Source: Sphingomonas taxi
GTDB taxonomy: Bacteria; Pseudomonadota; Alphaproteobacteria; Sphingomonadales; Sphingomonadaceae
DNA length: 64,000 nt
Assembly (NCBI RefSeq): GCF_000764535.1
Contig: NZ_CP009571.1
Span: 1,550,001 to 1,614,000, forward strand
Reading direction: 5' to 3'
This document shows positions 51,335 through 61,364 of this stretch, one piece after another. The notes under the pieces were generated by a model, which did no database searches, was not told where the DNA came from, and was given only the letters and a program-made list of their open reading frames with translations. A program made the position numbers and the translations under genes. The number at the start of each line of letters is the position of its first letter. Position 1 is the first letter of the stretch.

Positions 51335-53749
51335 TCAGCGCAGCGGCAGCGTAAGCCGCGTCGTCGGCCTGCTGAGCGAGTAATTGCGCCCGCGCCAAGC
51401 GAAGCTGCCCGGCAGGGACGCGGGCCGGGTGATCTCCGCCGTCATGCTGCTGCCCTTGACACGATAGCGGACACGCACCGGGCCGGCAGGCGTCGCCGCG
51501 GTCGCATCGACCCGCTTCAGATCGCCGAGCGCCGGCGCGATCCGGACGGACCGGTACCCGGCCTCGCCCGGCCCGATGCCGGCAACGATGCCGAGCAGGT
51601 CCGCGGTCGGATGCGCGCTCCAGGCGTGACTGTCCGAGCGCGTGTCGCCGCGTTCCTCCGGCCAAGTCGTATAGTTGAGCTTGAGCAGATCCCGCCACGT
51701 ATCGAGCAGGCGCAGATACCGGTCCCCCTGCCCGGCGTGGACGAACGCCTGTGCGAGATACCAGGCGAAATAATAGCTGGTCGTGAACAGGCCGGCGGGC
51801 GCGTCGATCCCCTTCCCCGGCGCGACGATCCGGTCGAGGATCGCTCTCGCTTCCTCCGGCGTCGCGACATCGTACAGGATCGCCAGCGCGTTCATATGCT
51901 GGCTGAAGACCGTGCCGTCGGGATTGTCCGCGAACAGGCCGCGGGCGGGCACCCAGCAGCGGGTGCGGATCGCCTGCTTGACCGCTTCCGCCTTCGCCGC
52001 GTCCGCCTCGCCCCGCGCCCTGTCGCCCAACGCCGCTTCGATCCGCGCACCCTGTTGCAAGGCGCCCAGCCAGCTGACGCTCATCAGGCAGCTTTCATTG
52101 GTGCTGCCATAGGACGGGAAGATCTTGCGGTCGGTGGCGGGCTGGCCGACCCAGTCGATGAAATTCCATTGCGGGTTCTTGCCGAGCAGGCCGCTCGGCT
52201 GCTGCCACGGCTGGAACCAGTCGATCACCTGCCGCATCCGGTCCAGATGGCGGACGATCGGGGCCGTGTCGGGCTGCCGCATCCGCCAGTCGTCGAGCAT
52301 CGCGACCCAGATCAGCGAAAACGGCGCGATGACGTTGCTGGTCCGCTGCGGATAGGCACCGTCCATCAGGCCGCCGTCGACGTTCGATCCGGCATAGGCA
52401 TCGATCGCCTGTTCGGCGAGGCGGGGATCGCCGGCGACCGCGTAGGAGATCAGCATCTGCAACCGAGTATCGCCGGTATATTGCAGCTGCTCCCAATAGG
52501 CCGTGTCCATATAGGTTTCGTGCGCGTCGATCCGCGCCGTCCGCCAGCCGACGTCGAAGATGCGGGTCAGCGTCGGATCGTCGCTGGCGAAACGGCCGAC
52601 CTGACGGAACGGATAGCCGGTCTCGAACGCGCGCAGCCCGGTCAGCACGAGCGGCTGCGCCTTGGTGGTCACCGCGATCTCGGCATAGCGCCACGTCCGC
52701 CACCACAAGGGTGCGAAGGTCCGCGGCCGGCCATCGGGCAGGAAGGTGTCGTGGATACCGAAGATGGCGCGATCGCCGATCAGGTTGCGGTCGCCCTTCT
52801 TGCGGTTGGCATCGTACAGCGCCTCCGACCAGGTCAGCGTGATCGTCGATCCCGCCCCGCCGCTCACGTCGAGTTCGGGATAGGCGGAGACCATCGCGTC
52901 GCGCTGGATCAGCAATTTGACGCTGCTGTTGGCGGGCACCGTCACGGCTTGCCGTGGAAAACGCGCGCCGCCGGCAAGGTCGGTGCGGACGACCGTACCG
53001 GGCGTGGTGGCGTCATAGGATTGCAGCGGCAAGCGGTCAGCGACGAGCGTGCGCCCGGCCGCCTCCGGCGCCGCCACGGTGTCCTGCCAGCCGGCGCCGC
53101 GCTCGACCGGGCCGGTCCAGTCGACATCCGCCTTGGCCGCGTCGATCGTTTCGGGATGACCGGCGACATAGAACCAGCCGCCCTTGATGATCTGTCGCCA
53201 GCCGTTCTCGAAGCCGTGCCCCGCATCGCGGCGCACCCGCCAGCCGGGACGGTCGGTCGACAGCGCCGCCGCCTCGCCATCGCCCGCCAGATGGAAGCCG
53301 GTCGCGACGCTCTGCTGGAAATTGGGCGCGGTCTGCGTGAAGAGCGCGGCCCCCTCGGCGTTCCGGACCTGTTGCGGTGTCGGGTCCGGCGGCAGCTTCA
53401 GCGGCTTGACGCCGTTCCATACGACCGCGGCGACGACGTTGCGGCCGCGCGTCAGATAGGGTGCGAGATCGACCGCCGTCTCGCGCCAATGTGCGACGTC
53501 GCCGGTCGATGGCCCTGCCGCCACCCGCCGGCCGTTGACGTAGAGGATGAAGCGATTGTCCGCGCTCACCCGCACCGGATAGCGGCGGGGCTGCACGGCA
53601 AGATCGACCGTGCGCCGGAAATGCAGAACCACCGGATTGGCGGCTGCGGGCAGATCCGCCTGGGTGATCCAGCCCTGCGCCGCCGGCTGGGCGATGGCTG
53701 CGCCACTGACGCCCGCGAGGATCAGCGCGATCGATGCCGAGGCTTTCAT
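51335..53749 (-). CDS. Alpha-L-rhamnosidase, GH78-type
   Basis: The 804-residue product has a signal peptide (MKASASIALILAGVSGAAIA). N-terminal beta-sandwich domains include FRRTVDLAVQPRRYPVRVSADNRFILYVNGRRVAAGP, followed by an (alpha/alpha)6 catalytic domain. Segments typical of GH78 are HETYMDTAYWEQLQYTGDTRLQ, LLGKNPQWNFIDWVG and YGSTNESCLM. A C-terminal Greek-key domain begins after TRSDSHAWSAHPTADLLG. It should remove terminal alpha-L-rhamnose in the periplasm. It is the last gene of the glycosidase operon. GGAGAG is best spaced for the ATG at 53749; the ATG at 53752 is adjacent. Confidence 0.88.
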   Translation of the reverse strand: MKASASIALILAGVSGAAIAQPAAQGWITQADLPAAANPVVLHFRRTVDLAVQPRRYPVRVSADNRFILYVNGRRVAAGPSTGDVAHWRETAVDLAPYLTRGRNVVAAVVWNGVKPLKLPPDPTPQQVRNAEGAALFTQTAPNFQQSVATGFHLAGDGEAAALSTDRPGWRVRRDAGHGFENGWRQIIKGGWFYVAGHPETIDAAKADVDWTGPVERGAGWQDTVAAPEAAGRTLVADRLPLQSYDATTPGTVVRTDLAGGARFPRQAVTVPANSSVKLLIQRDAMVSAYPELDVSGGAGSTITLTWSEALYDANRKKGDRNLIGDRAIFGIHDTFLPDGRPRTFAPLWWRTWRYAEIAVTTKAQPLVLTGLRAFETGYPFRQVGRFASDDPTLTRIFDVGWRTARIDAHETYMDTAYWEQLQYTGDTRLQMLISYAVAGDPRLAEQAIDAYAGSNVDGGLMDGAYPQRTSNVIAPFSLIWVAMLDDWRMRQPDTAPIVRHLDRMRQVIDWFQPWQQPSGLLGKNPQWNFIDWVGQPATDRKIFPSYGSTNESCLMSVSWLGALQQGARIEAALGDRARGEADAAKAEAVKQAIRTRCWVPARGLFADNPDGTVFSQHMNALAILYDVATPEEARAILDRIVAPGKGIDAPAGLFTTSYYFAWYLAQAFVHAGQGDRYLRLLDTWRDLLKLNYTTWPEERGDTRSDSHAWSAHPTADLLGIVAGIGPGEAGYRSVRIAPALGDLKRVDATAATPAGPVRVRYRVKGSSMTAEITRPASLPGSFAWRGRNYSLSRPTTRLTLPLR

Positions 53750-53783
53750 CATGGACTCTCCGTCGCGCACCATTGTGCCGGCA

Positions 53784-56648
53784 TCATCGCCGGATCTCGA
53801 TCGTCACCGGCCCGACGAGGCCGGCGGGTACCGGCTTCAACATCTTGTACCCCGCCAGCTTCGGGTCGATCATCGCATTCTGCGGCGTATTGGCGATCGC
53901 GATCGCCAGATCGTTCGGTCCGGCGCGGACCGCGTCGGTGATATCGACGCGGAACGGCGCGGTGATCGCCGGTTGCAGCGCACGGCCGTTGACCGACACA
54001 GTCGCCATGTCGTGCACCGCGCCGAGATCGAGGATGATCCGCGGCTTGCCCCCGGAAAGCCAGCCCGGCTCGACCTGCATCCGCCGCCGGTAGGTCCCCG
54101 TTCCCGAAAAGGATGAAAGGCCGTCGATCGAACGCCAGTCGCCGAGCGCGATGGCATCGATCGTGCGGTCGAACGGCTGTCGTCCGCTATGTCCGGCCGC
54201 GCCGAACGTCCAGCCCGAGGCGGGCAGCGCGATCCGCTCGACCGCGACCGGCGGGGTCATATCCCGTGGCCCGGTTGCCGGATCGGCCACCAGCAGGGCG
54301 CTTTCGCCCCCCGCCAGCGGCAGCGCGATGCGGACGCCGGCACCGCCGGGCTCGGCCGCGACGGGGGCGATCGACCCGTCCATCGCGTTCCAGCGCGACA
54401 CGTCGCGCGCGCCGGGCAGGATCATGCCGGCATCGCGCGGGCTGTCGGCGAGATTGTGGACGAAGGTCACCGTGCGGTCGCCGACGCGCCGCTGGACATA
54501 GACGACATCCGCGACATCGCCGGCGGTGAAGGTCAGATTGGCCGGCACGCGCGCCGTGCGCAGCGCCGGCACGATCCCGCCGAGCGGCAGGACCCGGCCG
54601 CCGGCCTTCAGCGTCGCGGCGATCGCGGTTTTGACGCGACGGTCGCGCCGGACCGCATCCGCCAGGCCTTCGTCGCGATCCGGCGTGCGATCGGTGAAGA
54701 TCACCGGCAATCCGGCCTTGGCGAACCGGGCGATTGCCTCGGCGGTTTCGGCGCGGATGCCCGCGATCGGCGGCAGCACCAGCGCAGGATAACGCGCGCC
54801 GCCGCGGGCGACGAGCTGGCGCCGCTCGACACGGGCATCGGCGATCGCATCGGGATTGATCCGGTCGAAATCGTAACCGCCCGCGATGAAGGCCTTTTCG
54901 GCGGCCTGCTTGCCCGCCCCCCCATCCTCGATCCCGACATAATAGCCGGTCTGCCCGTAGAAATAGGCGAGCGGCACGACGGGCTGCCCCTGCTGCAACA
55001 CCGACTGCATGCGGCCGAGATAGCGCGCGAGCGTCGGCACGCCGGCCCAGATCGGATTGCTTTCGGTGAACATCGTGCTGAAGCCGAGCGCGAAGGGACT
55101 GGGCTGGAAGGCGTGCCAGCCCGGCCACGCGCCATCGGTCAGGCGATAATCATGGCCGTGCACGACCAGGCTGTTGACCCCGCCGGCGAAGATCAGGTCG
55201 GCGCGGCGGCGCAGTTGGTCCGGCGTCACGTCATACGGGTGATCCTTCCACACCAGACTTTCGGCGGAGACGATCCGGTGGCCGTAGAGGTCGGCACCGG
55301 AGCGCGCGAACCGCATGAAATAGGGATCGCCTTCGTGGACCAGATCCTCGGTCTCGGGAATATCGACGATGCCGTAACCGCGCACGATGTCGATCGCGCC
55401 GCCGTGCGCCTGGAACTTGGCTTGCAGGCCGTGCGCGTGGTTCCACGCGACATAGGGTTTGATGAAGCCGTCGAACATCAGGTCGGACACGGTCCGGCGA
55501 TAATCGCTGCGGACGCGCTCGGCGGTGGCGTCGCCGGCCTTGAAATAGGGCGGCGAGAAATGCTCGTTCCACGCCTGCATCCAGCCCGGCTGCAAGGTCA
55601 GCGGCAGATATTGCGTCAGGTCGTAGCCGCGCCGCTTGCGGAACTCGGTGAGGAACTGACGCCCCCACGGCAGGTCCTGCATCAGCTCCAGACTGTCGAC
55701 GAAGGTCGAGCGGATGCCGACGGGCTTCGTGCCGAGCGGATCGCCGACGCGCGCGGCATGCGCGGCGAAGGCGGCCGGGTCCATGTGATCGAGGATGAGC
55801 TGCGGCCCCTGCCCGGCCGAACCCAGCACGCCCATGTTCGAGGCATATTGCTTGAAGACGAAGACCTGCCATGTCCCCGCCGGCGCCTGCCAGTCGAGCG
55901 TGCCGTCGGTCCGGAGCTTGTCGGTCAGGATGACCGCGCTGGCCGTGTCGAGCGCACCCGAAGCGATGACGTCCTTCCACGGGGAAAGCTCCACCCCCAT
56001 CATCGTGCTCGCATCGGTCTTCAGCTGCGGCGCGGTGCCGCGCATCGCCACGACCGCGACGATCCTCGCCTGCGCGTCCATCCGTGCCGGCCAGTCCGCC
56101 ACGCGCGGGTCCTTCACGCGCGCGTCGAACATCGAAAGCGCGCCGAGCCGCTTGGTCCGCGCCGGCATGACCAGCTTGACCGGCGCCCCGGTGCCGCCGG
56201 TCACCTGCGTGCGCGCCATGGTCAGCTCGACGAACGCCTTTTCGGGCGGAATGGCGAACCCGCCGCCCGACGGCCATGCCGATCCGAGCGTATAGTCGAG
56301 CGTCAGCCCGCGCGCCGCTGCGGCCTTCGCCGCTGCGCGGACATGGCCGAAGAAAGCGGGTTCGGCATAATCGTTGACGCGCGCTTTTTCGTCGGGCGTC
56401 AGCGTCGCGAAATTGGGGGCCAGCGCCTGGATCTCCGCGCCGCCGAAGCCCGCCGCGTCGATGACGCCGATCTCGCGCTCGATCTCGGCATCGTTGACCG
56501 CCCCGCCCGGCCACCACCAGCGAAAGCGCGGGCGCGCTTCCTTGGGGGGATTACGGAACCCGTCCTCCAGCGACTGCGCCACCGCGGGCGCCCCCGTCAG
56601 CATCAATGCGGCGAGACACGCCCCGGTCATCATCGCGTGGAGCCGCAT
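53784..56648 (-). CDS. Glycoside hydrolase, GH106-type alpha-L-rhamnosidase
   Basis: The 954-residue product has a signal peptide (MRLHAMMTGACLAALMLTGA) and the GH106 opening EARPRFRWWWPGGAVNDAEIEREIGVIDAAGFGGAEI. The catalytic part includes HGLQAKFQAHGGAIDIVRGYGIVDIPETEDL and IVSAESLVWKDHPYD. A C-terminal galactose-binding-like sandwich carries GTGTYRRRMQVEPGWL and DLGAVHDMATVSVNGRAL. GH106 enzymes release L-rhamnose from pectic rhamnogalacturonan or other glycans. It lies 34 bp upstream of the GH78 gene and 17 bp after the GH3 gene. The frame continues open upstream across the GH3 gene, but that part is antisense noise. Confidence 0.87.
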   Translation of the reverse strand: MRLHAMMTGACLAALMLTGAPAVAQSLEDGFRNPPKEARPRFRWWWPGGAVNDAEIEREIGVIDAAGFGGAEIQALAPNFATLTPDEKARVNDYAEPAFFGHVRAAAKAAAARGLTLDYTLGSAWPSGGGFAIPPEKAFVELTMARTQVTGGTGAPVKLVMPARTKRLGALSMFDARVKDPRVADWPARMDAQARIVAVVAMRGTAPQLKTDASTMMGVELSPWKDVIASGALDTASAVILTDKLRTDGTLDWQAPAGTWQVFVFKQYASNMGVLGSAGQGPQLILDHMDPAAFAAHAARVGDPLGTKPVGIRSTFVDSLELMQDLPWGRQFLTEFRKRRGYDLTQYLPLTLQPGWMQAWNEHFSPPYFKAGDATAERVRSDYRRTVSDLMFDGFIKPYVAWNHAHGLQAKFQAHGGAIDIVRGYGIVDIPETEDLVHEGDPYFMRFARSGADLYGHRIVSAESLVWKDHPYDVTPDQLRRRADLIFAGGVNSLVVHGHDYRLTDGAWPGWHAFQPSPFALGFSTMFTESNPIWAGVPTLARYLGRMQSVLQQGQPVVPLAYFYGQTGYYVGIEDGGAGKQAAEKAFIAGGYDFDRINPDAIADARVERRQLVARGGARYPALVLPPIAGIRAETAEAIARFAKAGLPVIFTDRTPDRDEGLADAVRRDRRVKTAIAATLKAGGRVLPLGGIVPALRTARVPANLTFTAGDVADVVYVQRRVGDRTVTFVHNLADSPRDAGMILPGARDVSRWNAMDGSIAPVAAEPGGAGVRIALPLAGGESALLVADPATGPRDMTPPVAVERIALPASGWTFGAAGHSGRQPFDRTIDAIALGDWRSIDGLSSFSGTGTYRRRMQVEPGWLSGGKPRIILDLGAVHDMATVSVNGRALQPAITAPFRVDITDAVRAGPNDLAIAIANTPQNAMIDPKLAGYKMLKPVPAGLVGPVTIEIRR

Positions 56649-56665
56649 GGCGGTTCGATCCTCTA

Positions 56666-58876
56666 TCAGGGCTTCAGGGTTTGTTTCGAGAGCCTGACCT
56701 GCGCACGCAGGCTGGTCTGCGTCGCCGAAGGCCCGACCTCGATGCCATAGGCTCCGGCCGGCACGATCCAGCGGCGCGCCTTGGCGTCGTAATCGCCGAT
56801 CACGCGCGGGTCGGCGACCACCGACACCTCGCGGGTCTCGCCCGGCGCCAGCATCGGCTTGCCCCAGCCGATCAAGCGCTTGGCCTTGCCCGGCCGGGTC
56901 ACATAGACCTGCGGCACGTCGGCGCCGGCGCGCTGCCCGGTGTTGGTGACGGAGAAGCGCACGGTCAACGCCTTGCCGCCGGTCGCGGCGAGCCGGTCGT
57001 AGCGGAAGCTGGTGTAGCTGAGCCCGTGCCCGAACGGATAGAGCGGCACGAGCCCCTTGGCCGCATACCAGCGATAGCCGGCGTCCGCGCCTTCGGGGAA
57101 GGTCACCGCGAACGGCTTGGTGCCGGCCATCAGGCCATAGGTCGCCCGCGTCGCCGCATCGGCCGGCACCGCATCGCTGCCCGGCAGCACCGGATTGGGC
57201 AGTTGCGCAAGCGACGCCGGGAAGGTGACGGGCAGATGCCCCGACGGGTTGACCGCGCCGGTGAGCACGCGCGCGATCGCTTCTCCGCCGCGCTGGCCGG
57301 GGAACCATGCCGCGACGATCGCCGGCACCCGGTCGCGCCACGGCATCGCGACGGGGTTGCCCGTCTCCAGCACCACGACGGTGCGGGGATTGGCCGCAGC
57401 CACCGCAGCGATCAGCGCGTCGCCGTTGCGGTCGAGCGACAGGTCCTTGTTGTCCGCGGCCTCGGTCGACCATTTCTCGCCGAAGACGATCGCGACATCC
57501 GCGCTTCTGGCGGCGGCCGCGGCGGCGGCCGGATCGCTGCCGTCGACGAAGGTGATCTGCGCGTCGGGCCGGATCGCCTTCAGGGCCGCGAGCGGCGCGG
57601 TGCCGCCGTAGCTGCGCTTGGCGAACGATGCCGCGCCGCCACCCGTCTGCCGTTCCTCCAGCGTGAAGCCGCCGACCGGGCGAACCTGACTGGACCCGCC
57701 GCCCGACAGCACGCCGATATCGGCATGGCCGCCGATCACCACGATCGTGCGCGCAGTCGCGGCGAGCGGCAGCACCCCGCCCTCGTTGCGCAGGAGGACG
57801 ATCCCCGCCTCCGCCGCACGCAGCGCGACCGCGCCGTTCCTCGCATAGTCGATCGTCGCGCCGCCGGTCGCCGGATGGTCGACGACGCCGCTGGCGTACA
57901 TCGTGCGCAGAATACGGCGCACCGAGGTGTCGATCGCGCCCTGCGGCACGCGGCCCTCGCTGACCGCGGTCTGCATCAAGTCGGAGAACCAGCGCTTGCC
58001 GTCGATCTGCTCGCCCGATTGCTGGTCGAGCCCTTTCAGGATCGCCTCGGACGAATGCACCGCCCCCCAATCCGACATGACGAAGCCCTTGAAGCCCCAG
58101 TCCCGCCGCAGCACGTCGTTGAGCAGGAACGGATTCTCGCAGGAGTACACGCCGTTCACGCGATTGTAGCCGCACATCACCGCATGGGGATCGCCCTTCT
58201 CCATGCCGATCTCGAAGGCGAGCAGGTCGCTCTCGCGCAACGGCGCCTCCGCCATGTCGACGGTATGGACGCTACGCCCGGTCTCGATCGCATTGGCGGC
58301 GAAATGCTTGATCGTCGCGATGATATGGTTGGACTGGACGCCGGCGATCTGCGCGCCGACCAGCGTACCGGCAAGCAACGGGTCCTCACCGAGATACTCG
58401 AAATTGCGGCCGGCGCGCGGGTCGCGGACGATATTGACCCCGCCGACCAGCATGACGTTGAAGCCCTTGTCGCGCGCCTCGCCGCCGATCATCGCGCCGC
58501 CCTCGCGCGCGACGACCGGGTCCCAGCTCGCCGCCAGCGCCATGCCCGAAGGCAGCGCGGTCGCGACGTCGCCCTTGCGCAGGTCGTTGAGGTTGGACAC
58601 GCCGAGGCTGGCATCGGTCTCAGTGAGATCGGGGATGCCGAGCCTCGGCACCCCCATGATGATCCCCGCGCCGATCGGCACGCCGGCCGGACGTTTGGCG
58701 GCGGGGAGCAGCGACGGCATCGGGCCGTGCAGCAGCCGGATCTTCTCTTCCGGCGTCATCGCCTGCACCGTCGCGGCCGCCCGCGCCTCCGCAGACCGTG
58801 TGCGATCGACGGATTGCGCGGTGGCGATGGACGACGTCGCGAGCAGCGCCACACATGCGATCCGCCGCATCGTCAT
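56666..58876 (-). CDS. Glycoside hydrolase family 3 (beta-glucosidase type)
   Basis: The 736-residue product has a signal peptide (MTMRRIACVALLATSSIATA) and then a GH3 TIM barrel. The catalytic nucleophile is D269 in GFKGFVMSDWGAVHS; IKHFAANAIETGR holds the conserved KHF motif. The GH3 C-terminal domain (IVLLRNEGGVLPL) and a fibronectin-like III domain (VRFSVTNTGQRAGADVPQVYV) follow. It should hydrolyse beta-glucosides or related beta-linked sugars in the periplasm. The ATG overlaps the stop of the TonB receptor gene (ATGA), so receptor and enzyme are co-expressed. With GH106 and GH78 it suggests a rhamnose- and glucose-containing substrate. Confidence 0.92.
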   Translation of the reverse strand: MTMRRIACVALLATSSIATAQSVDRTRSAEARAAATVQAMTPEEKIRLLHGPMPSLLPAAKRPAGVPIGAGIIMGVPRLGIPDLTETDASLGVSNLNDLRKGDVATALPSGMALAASWDPVVAREGGAMIGGEARDKGFNVMLVGGVNIVRDPRAGRNFEYLGEDPLLAGTLVGAQIAGVQSNHIIATIKHFAANAIETGRSVHTVDMAEAPLRESDLLAFEIGMEKGDPHAVMCGYNRVNGVYSCENPFLLNDVLRRDWGFKGFVMSDWGAVHSSEAILKGLDQQSGEQIDGKRWFSDLMQTAVSEGRVPQGAIDTSVRRILRTMYASGVVDHPATGGATIDYARNGAVALRAAEAGIVLLRNEGGVLPLAATARTIVVIGGHADIGVLSGGGSSQVRPVGGFTLEERQTGGGAASFAKRSYGGTAPLAALKAIRPDAQITFVDGSDPAAAAAAARSADVAIVFGEKWSTEAADNKDLSLDRNGDALIAAVAAANPRTVVVLETGNPVAMPWRDRVPAIVAAWFPGQRGGEAIARVLTGAVNPSGHLPVTFPASLAQLPNPVLPGSDAVPADAATRATYGLMAGTKPFAVTFPEGADAGYRWYAAKGLVPLYPFGHGLSYTSFRYDRLAATGGKALTVRFSVTNTGQRAGADVPQVYVTRPGKAKRLIGWGKPMLAPGETREVSVVADPRVIGDYDAKARRWIVPAGAYGIEVGPSATQTSLRAQVRLSKQTLKP

Positions 58877-61230
58877 CAGTAGGTCACCCGGAAGTTGAGG
58901 CCGAATTCGCGGGGCCGCACCGCCGTGCCGACCGCATAGCCGGTCGGGAACGCGCTATAGTCGACCTGGGTCGACCCCCGCGTCGTCAGCACCGCGACGT
59001 TGGCGAGGTTCTTCGCGAATACCGAGAATTCATAGCTGTCGTTGGGTCCGCGCACGCCGAAGAAGACGCTGTTGTTGAGCAGGTCGCCATATTTGACGTT
59101 GATGAACGGATCCTCGCGCTTCGGTACGTAATTGGCGAGACCGCGCAGGAACAATTCGCGATTGCCGCTGACCGGCACGCGATATTCGGCGTTGACGCTC
59201 ACGCCCCACGGCGCCTGATCGCTGAGGCGACCGTTCAAGCGGCAGAAGGCGACGTTCTGGCCGACCGGCACGCGCTGCGCACCGACCGAATCGGGGATGC
59301 CGTCACCGTTGAAGTCGTTGCAGGGCGCGGTCGCATTCTTGAACTTGGCATCGTTGTAGGTGGCGCTGAGCCCGAGCTGGAGCTGCGTGCCGATGCGCGT
59401 CGACAGCGTACCCTCGACGCCGCGCACGCGGGCATCGCCGTTGAAGGTGAGCGCGGCATTGTTGTCGACCACGCCGTCCTTGCCCGTCGATACGGCGAGG
59501 TAGGAGTTGGTATAGGCCAGGTAATTCTTGAAGTCCTGCTGGTAGAGCGCCAGCGTGAACTGCACCTTGCGGTCGGCGAACGCGCCCTTGATGCCGACTT
59601 CGTAATTGTTCGACGTTTCCGGCTTGGTGACCAGCAGGCTCTCGTCGAGCCGCGCCGTAGTCGTGTTCAGGCTACCGGGTCGATACGACCGCCCGTAGGT
59701 CGCATAGGCGGTCAGGTCGCGGCTGAATTCGTGCCGGAAGCTGGCGCCGCCGGTGAGCTGACGGAAGGTCCGGTTGCGATTGTCCGGGCTGACCCCGGAA
59801 CTGACGATCGGCACCGGGCCGAGGATCGCGCCGCTCAGCGTCTGGACGAAATCGCTGCGGACCTTCGTCTCCTGATAGCGCAGACCGACCTGCAGCTGAT
59901 CCTTGCCGGTCACCTGAAAACGGTGATCGGTGAAGACGGCATAGGTATCCGACTTGCTCGGCACGAGTACGCCGACGTCGAGCTTGGGAACGAATTGCGG
60001 CGGCGTCCCGGCCGGCACGAACTGGAACAGATACTGGTCCTGTGCCACCGTCGTGTTCGAGGTGCTGTGCTCGTAATAGCCGCCGACGAGGAAGTTCCAG
60101 AATCGATTGCCCTGCGAGGTCAGGCGCAGCTCTTGCGAGATCTGCTCGTTCTTGGTCTGGAACGACTGGTTCTGCGAGAAATTGGGCAGCGATCCGCCAT
60201 AAGCGATGTCGTTGACCCGGCCCTGATCGATATTCTGATACCCGCCGATATAGTTCACGGCGACGCCGCCGAGATCGAGCCCCGCGGCGAGGCTGACGAT
60301 ATGCCCCTTGTAATTGTAGCGGCCCGGCTTGGTCACCAGCGCGCTGCGGTCGGACGGGGTGAGGACGGGGTTCGTGGTCTGGCCCGGCAGCGTGAACAGC
60401 ATCGGGCTGGTGAGCGTCCGGTTGTTCAGATACTGATAGGTCAGATCGAAATTGAGCCGCGAGGTCGGCTGGAACGCGACGCTGAGACGGCCGCTCTCGG
60501 TCTTGTCGCGATCCTGATCGCCGGTGCGCAGATTGGTGACGCCCGTCCCGATGTTCCGGTCGAACAGGCCCGCGGCGCGAACGGCAAGAACGCCGGGGAT
60601 CAGCGGTACGCTGACCGCGCCCTGCGAATTGATGCCTTGCTGCGTGGTCAGCGTCTGCTGGAAATAGCCGTCGATCTCGTTGAGGTCGGCGCGCCGCGTC
60701 GCGATCGTGATCGCGCCGGACGGCGACGTCCGGCCGCGCAGCGTCCCCTGCGGGCCGCGCAACACCTCGATCTGGCCGACGTCGTATAGCGCGCGGAAGG
60801 CGCTGCTCGCGTCGAGCGGGGTCTCGTTGAAATAGATGTCGACGGTGGGCGACGTGCCCGAATTCGGATCGAAGCCGACGCCGCGCAGGGTGACCGAATT
60901 CGTCGTCGGCTCCTTCGCCGTCAGGCTGAGGCCGGGCGCGAGCTGATCGATCTCGGCGAAGCTGCGCAGGTTGAGCTTCTGGATCGTATCGCCCTGCACG
61001 ACGTCGACCGATTTGGGCACGTCCTGCAGCCGCTCGGCGCGCTTGTTGGCGGTGACGATGATGTCGCCGCTATCGCCCGGCGCGGGCGGCGTGGTCGCGG
61101 TATCGGTCGCCGACTGGGTCGCAGCAGGCGCCGGCGTGGTCGCGGAGTCCGCGGCCTGCTGCGCGAACGCAGGCGCCGTCATCAGCGCGATGCACGATAC
61201 CGACAAGATCGAAACGGTTTTCAGACGCAT
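58876..61230 (-). CDS. TonB-dependent receptor of the rhamnoside operon
   Basis: The 784-residue receptor has a signal peptide (LSVSCIALMTAPAFAQQ) and a TonB-box-like stretch GDIIVTANKRAERLQDVPKSV. The plug domain includes SFAEIDQLAPGLSLTAKEPTTNSVTLRGVGF and IEVLRGPQGTLRGRTSPSGAITIATRRA. The barrel ends in VRPREFGLNFRVTY with the usual terminal aromatic residue. It should import the oligosaccharide or glycoside cleaved by the GH genes. A GGGGAGGA ribosome-binding site precedes the ATG at 61230. A promoter candidate in the 134-bp gap upstream suggests that it is expressed both from there and by read-through. Confidence 0.92.
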   Translation of the reverse strand: MRLKTVSILSVSCIALMTAPAFAQQAADSATTPAPAATQSATDTATTPPAPGDSGDIIVTANKRAERLQDVPKSVDVVQGDTIQKLNLRSFAEIDQLAPGLSLTAKEPTTNSVTLRGVGFDPNSGTSPTVDIYFNETPLDASSAFRALYDVGQIEVLRGPQGTLRGRTSPSGAITIATRRADLNEIDGYFQQTLTTQQGINSQGAVSVPLIPGVLAVRAAGLFDRNIGTGVTNLRTGDQDRDKTESGRLSVAFQPTSRLNFDLTYQYLNNRTLTSPMLFTLPGQTTNPVLTPSDRSALVTKPGRYNYKGHIVSLAAGLDLGGVAVNYIGGYQNIDQGRVNDIAYGGSLPNFSQNQSFQTKNEQISQELRLTSQGNRFWNFLVGGYYEHSTSNTTVAQDQYLFQFVPAGTPPQFVPKLDVGVLVPSKSDTYAVFTDHRFQVTGKDQLQVGLRYQETKVRSDFVQTLSGAILGPVPIVSSGVSPDNRNRTFRQLTGGASFRHEFSRDLTAYATYGRSYRPGSLNTTTARLDESLLVTKPETSNNYEVGIKGAFADRKVQFTLALYQQDFKNYLAYTNSYLAVSTGKDGVVDNNAALTFNGDARVRGVEGTLSTRIGTQLQLGLSATYNDAKFKNATAPCNDFNGDGIPDSVGAQRVPVGQNVAFCRLNGRLSDQAPWGVSVNAEYRVPVSGNRELFLRGLANYVPKREDPFINVKYGDLLNNSVFFGVRGPNDSYEFSVFAKNLANVAVLTTRGSTQVDYSAFPTGYAVGTAVRPREFGLNFRVTY

Positions 61231-61266
61231 GATCGTCCTCCCCTAAACGAATGGCCGCGCCTTACG

Positions 61267-61321
61267 TGGAACGTACCATATTGTGGGATCAGTTCTTACA
61301 GGCTGATCTATCGAGAGTCAA
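61267..61321 (-). promoter_or_regulatory. Candidate promoter and operator of the TonB receptor gene
   Basis: Read on the minus strand, TTGACT (61316-61321) and TAAGAA (61293-61298) are spaced by 17 bp, a good sigma-70-like promoter. Just downstream, TGGTACGTTCCA (61267-61278) is a dyad (TGGnACGTnCCA) placed where a repressor would block initiation. The gap is clearly more AT-rich than its surroundings. Confidence 0.45.
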
Positions 61322-61364
61322 TATATAGTTCGGTCTCGTATCATATTATCCCGTGACGATGGGC

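Noticed and set aside
53784..58175. A 1463-codon minus-strand frame covering GH106 and most of GH3
   Set aside because: Only the part from 56648 downward is the GH106 protein with signal peptide. The upstream 500 codons run in a different frame from the GH3 gene, which has full-length family motifs.
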